From an uncultured Eubacteriales bacterium (GTDB lineage: Bacteria; Bacillota; Clostridia; TANB77; CAG-508), in contig CACXCH010000119.1 in assembly GCA_902766085.1 (NCBI GenBank), forward strand, positions 1 through 5,907: a stretch of DNA of 5,907 bases. The letters are read 5' to 3'. Below the pieces are notes generated by a model, which searched no databases, was not told the origin of the DNA, and saw only the letters and a program-made list of their open reading frames with translations. Position numbers and translations under genes: made by a program. The number at the start of each line of letters is the position of its first letter. Positions within the stretch are counted from its first letter, which is position 1. Positions 4,243 to 5,907 of the stretch are shown piece by piece.

Positions 4243-5348
4243 TTTGATAATTTTTTGATTCTTCTTTTTCTGACAAAATTGGATAAAAATATTTTTGAAT
4301 ACTATAATCATAAGCAACAAGTTCTAAAATATAATTTATTAAGCAGTCTTCAATTCTATCTTCGTTGTAATATGTTTTACAATTATCACAATGATAATAC
4401 ATATATTTTGATTTTTTTCCACCAGTTCCTTTGCAAGTAAGTATTGAACCACATTTTGGACATTTTAATTTTTGAAAAAATATATAAACTCTATTTCTGC
4501 AATATGCTCTTTGATTTTTTTCTTTTTGATTTTGGACTTCCTCCCACATTGCTCTACTAATTATTGGTGGAACAACATCTCTATAAATCACATTTTCTTT
4601 TTCACTTGTTCTCTTGTATCTTTCATAATCTCCAACATAAATTTTATTATTAATAATCGCTTCAACCTTTGAATCGTTCCATTTTTTCCTTTCTGTTGCT
4701 AATACTCCTTCTTTGTTAAAAATATTTGCAATTGTTTGATAACTTTTTCCTTCAAGATATAGTTCAAAAATCCTTATTACAATATCCTTTGTATAGTTAT
4801 TGATTTTTAATTTTTTATCATTATCTCTAAAATACCCAAGTGGAGTTTTCCCTGGTATATGTCCTGCTTTTATTGCTCCACCCAGTCCAAAAATTGTTCT
4901 TTCTGATACAATCTCAATTTCAAGTTGAGATAAGACTGTTAGCATTCTTATAAAAAATCTTCCATTTGCGGTTGAAGTGTTTACATCATCTCTATCGCAA
5001 ACTAAAAAGCAATGATATTTTTCAAGTTCTGTTATTAATGCCTCTAAATCTTTTACAGAACGCGTTACTCTATCTAATTTGTATGCTACAATATAATTTA
5101 TTTTTCCATCTCTCATATCTTGTAGCATTTCTTGAAATTGTGGTCTATGTTCCATATCTTTTGCAGAAATTCCTGCATCTTTATAGACTTTGTAGACTTT
5201 AAAATCTTTATATTTACAAAGTTGTTCTAATTTTTCTTTTTGTTCAGGCAAGCTAAATCCGTTCCCTTGCTTGATCTTCCGTACTAACTCTAATATAAAT
5301 TCCAGCTATTTTTTCTTTCGAAACATCAATTACTTCCGCTTCCTCCAA
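4235..5348 (-). pseudogene. Large serine recombinase (resolvase/integrase), frameshifted near the N-terminus and short at the C-terminus
   Basis: Translation would begin at TTG 5348, eight bases after a strong AAGGAGG site, giving about 370 residues if one extra base at 5261 is ignored. The N-terminus has the catalytic motif IYIRVSTEDQA (nucleophile Ser22, Arg20). After the shift the frame continues GFSLPEQKEKL, then YKLDRVTRS (D92, R93, R96), the recombinase domain (GAIKAGHIPGKTPLGY...) and a zinc ribbon (CPKC ... HCDNC). These enzymes cut and rejoin DNA at attachment sites to integrate or excise elements. The frame from Ser22 runs into TAG right after the shift. A product from the downstream TTG (5251) would lack the catalytic serine. 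Family members usually have a long coiled-coil region after the zinc ribbon; here the protein ends soon after, at PILSEKEESKNYQND, so the C-terminus is probably lost too. A sequencing error at 5261 would restore only the N-terminus. Confidence 0.85.
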
Positions 5349-5370
5349 ATTTTTCTCCTCCTTAAATCAG

Positions 5371-5408
5371 AAAAAGTGTTAGATAGATTTTATTCCAACT
5401 AACACTTT
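5371..5408 (-). terminator. Terminator between the 91-residue gene and the recombinase
   Basis: On the minus strand AAAGTGTTAG (5408-5399) pairs perfectly with CTAACACTTT (5382-5373) around a 16-base loop, and the stem runs into five T's (5375-5371). It lies 32 bases after the upstream stop codon and only a few bases before the recombinase ribosome binding site, so it could also attenuate recombinase expression. No clear separate recombinase promoter is visible. Confidence 0.65.
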
Positions 5409-5440
5409 AAATTATTAATATAAAAATAGACCTTTTAGTA

Positions 5441-5716
5441 TTAGCTGTTTTCCTTGATAATTTCGCGTAATTTTGAAATTGGATATTTATTAACCAACGA
5501 GTCAATATAGAAATAATCATGTTCATTGAAAAATAAAAATATTTTATCTTTCACATAAACTTTATGTGGTACTACATAGGCTAGATTAGTTTTTTCAATC
5601 ATTTTCAAATTACCATTCTTTATCTTTGGTTCGCAATTACTAAAAGTGCAAGCCCATTTTATTTTAGAAAGTAATTCTTCATCAATAGCTATTTCTTTTT
5701 CAATTATGTGTATCAT
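5441..5716 (-). CDS. 91-residue protein of unknown function
   Basis: A complete small gene with an AGGAGGG site nine bases before the ATG at 5716. A nearer-upstream ATG in another frame stops after two codons. The protein is soluble-looking and charged, with two cysteines (in KWACTFSNCEP, about residues 23-28) and a C-terminal half of alternating hydrophobic residues and aromatics (KIFLFFNEHDYFYIDSL). There is no signal peptide, membrane segment or recognisable domain. I do not recognise the family. It is bounded by terminators on both sides, so it is probably a single-gene transcript, and it sits next to a serine recombinase, which suggests accessory cargo of a mobile element. Confidence 0.75.
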   Translation of the reverse strand: MIHIIEKEIAIDEELLSKIKWACTFSNCEPKIKNGNLKMIEKTNLAYVVPHKVYVKDKIFLFFNEHDYFYIDSLVNKYPISKLREIIKENS

Positions 5717-5801
5717 ATCATAAAACCCTCCTTTTTACAATATTTAGAAGGCTTTTTCTTGTATTCATAATAAAAAATTAGCAAAAACTTATTTTAAATA
5801 C

Positions 5802-5830
5802 AAAAAAATAAGCCAATATAAATTGACTTA
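5802..5830 (-). terminator. Terminator of a transcript entering from the right
   Basis: TAAGTCAA (5830-5823) pairs with TTGGCTTA (5816-5809), with one G-U pair, around a six-base loop. Seven T's follow on the minus strand (5808-5802). It implies a minus-strand gene or RNA that begins beyond the right edge. Confidence 0.7.
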
Positions 5831-5907
5831 CTTTTAAAATAAAATTTTGCGAACTTCAGTATTTTCAATGCTTTACAAGAGTTCGACGAAAACTACTTTT
5901 GGAGCAA
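5831..5907. other. Less A+T-rich end segment with an inverted repeat; no gene identified
   Basis: From about 5848 the sequence is visibly richer in G+C than its surroundings. It holds CGAACT (5850-5855) and AGTTCG (5879-5884) as an inverted repeat around CAGTATTTTCAATGC. On the minus strand the three frames meet stops within a few codons of the edge, so at most a few C-terminal codons are present, for example ...APKVVFVELL ending at 5873. It could be the 3' end or trailer of a gene to the right, a structured RNA, or a site used by a mobile element. Confidence 0.3.

Noticed and set aside
4255..5202. Three plus-strand frames (4255-4440, 4472-4672, 4966-5202)
   Set aside because: All are antisense shadows of the serine recombinase, which has clear domain motifs on the other strand.

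Overview
The window is very A+T-rich (by eye about three quarters A+T). It has strong AGGAGG-type ribosome binding sites, sigma-A-like promoters with 17-base spacers, and TGA used as a stop (permease and recombinase genes) with TGG for Trp. Together these suggest a low-GC Bacillota (Clostridia-like or a gut Bacilli/RF39-type lineage) with the standard code rather than the Mycoplasma code. Every supported gene is on the minus strand, so the window is best read from right to left.

Right part (about 5907 to 3290): a decayed mobile-element region. It holds the end of an unseen transcript with its terminator, a 91-residue orphan protein with its own terminator, and a large serine recombinase gene broken by one extra base just after the catalytic serine. 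The recombinase also ends early and overlaps a 43-codon remnant. Next come a gene-free element of about 494 bp with long terminal inverted repeats that each fold into two hairpins, and a tnpV-like gene with an internal deletion and frameshift. A strong bidirectional terminator closes the region.

Middle (about 3256 to 1497): a compact three-gene operon of a small AbrB/SpoVT-type DNA-binding protein, a DrrA/CcmA-like ABC ATPase and an ABC-2 permease. Its promoter carries four 9-bp tandem units, three identical and one degenerate, which are a natural candidate operator for the AbrB-type protein. The operon is probably a self-regulated export or efflux system.

Left part (about 1430 to 1): a DUF3800 gene (RNase H-like fold, predicted nuclease) with its own promoter. 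Just downstream on the same strand is what looks like a dedicated small-RNA gene: a near-consensus promoter (TTGACA-17-TATACT), a structured RNA of about 68-74 nt whose ends pair, and a T-tract terminator. Several conserved RNA motifs (the 'DUF3800' motifs) have been described beside DUF3800 genes, so this protein-RNA pair is the most interesting system here. Further left are a hairpin-rich stretch without a convincing gene, a 40-bp tandem duplication of a terminator hairpin, and the first codons of another gene running off the left edge.
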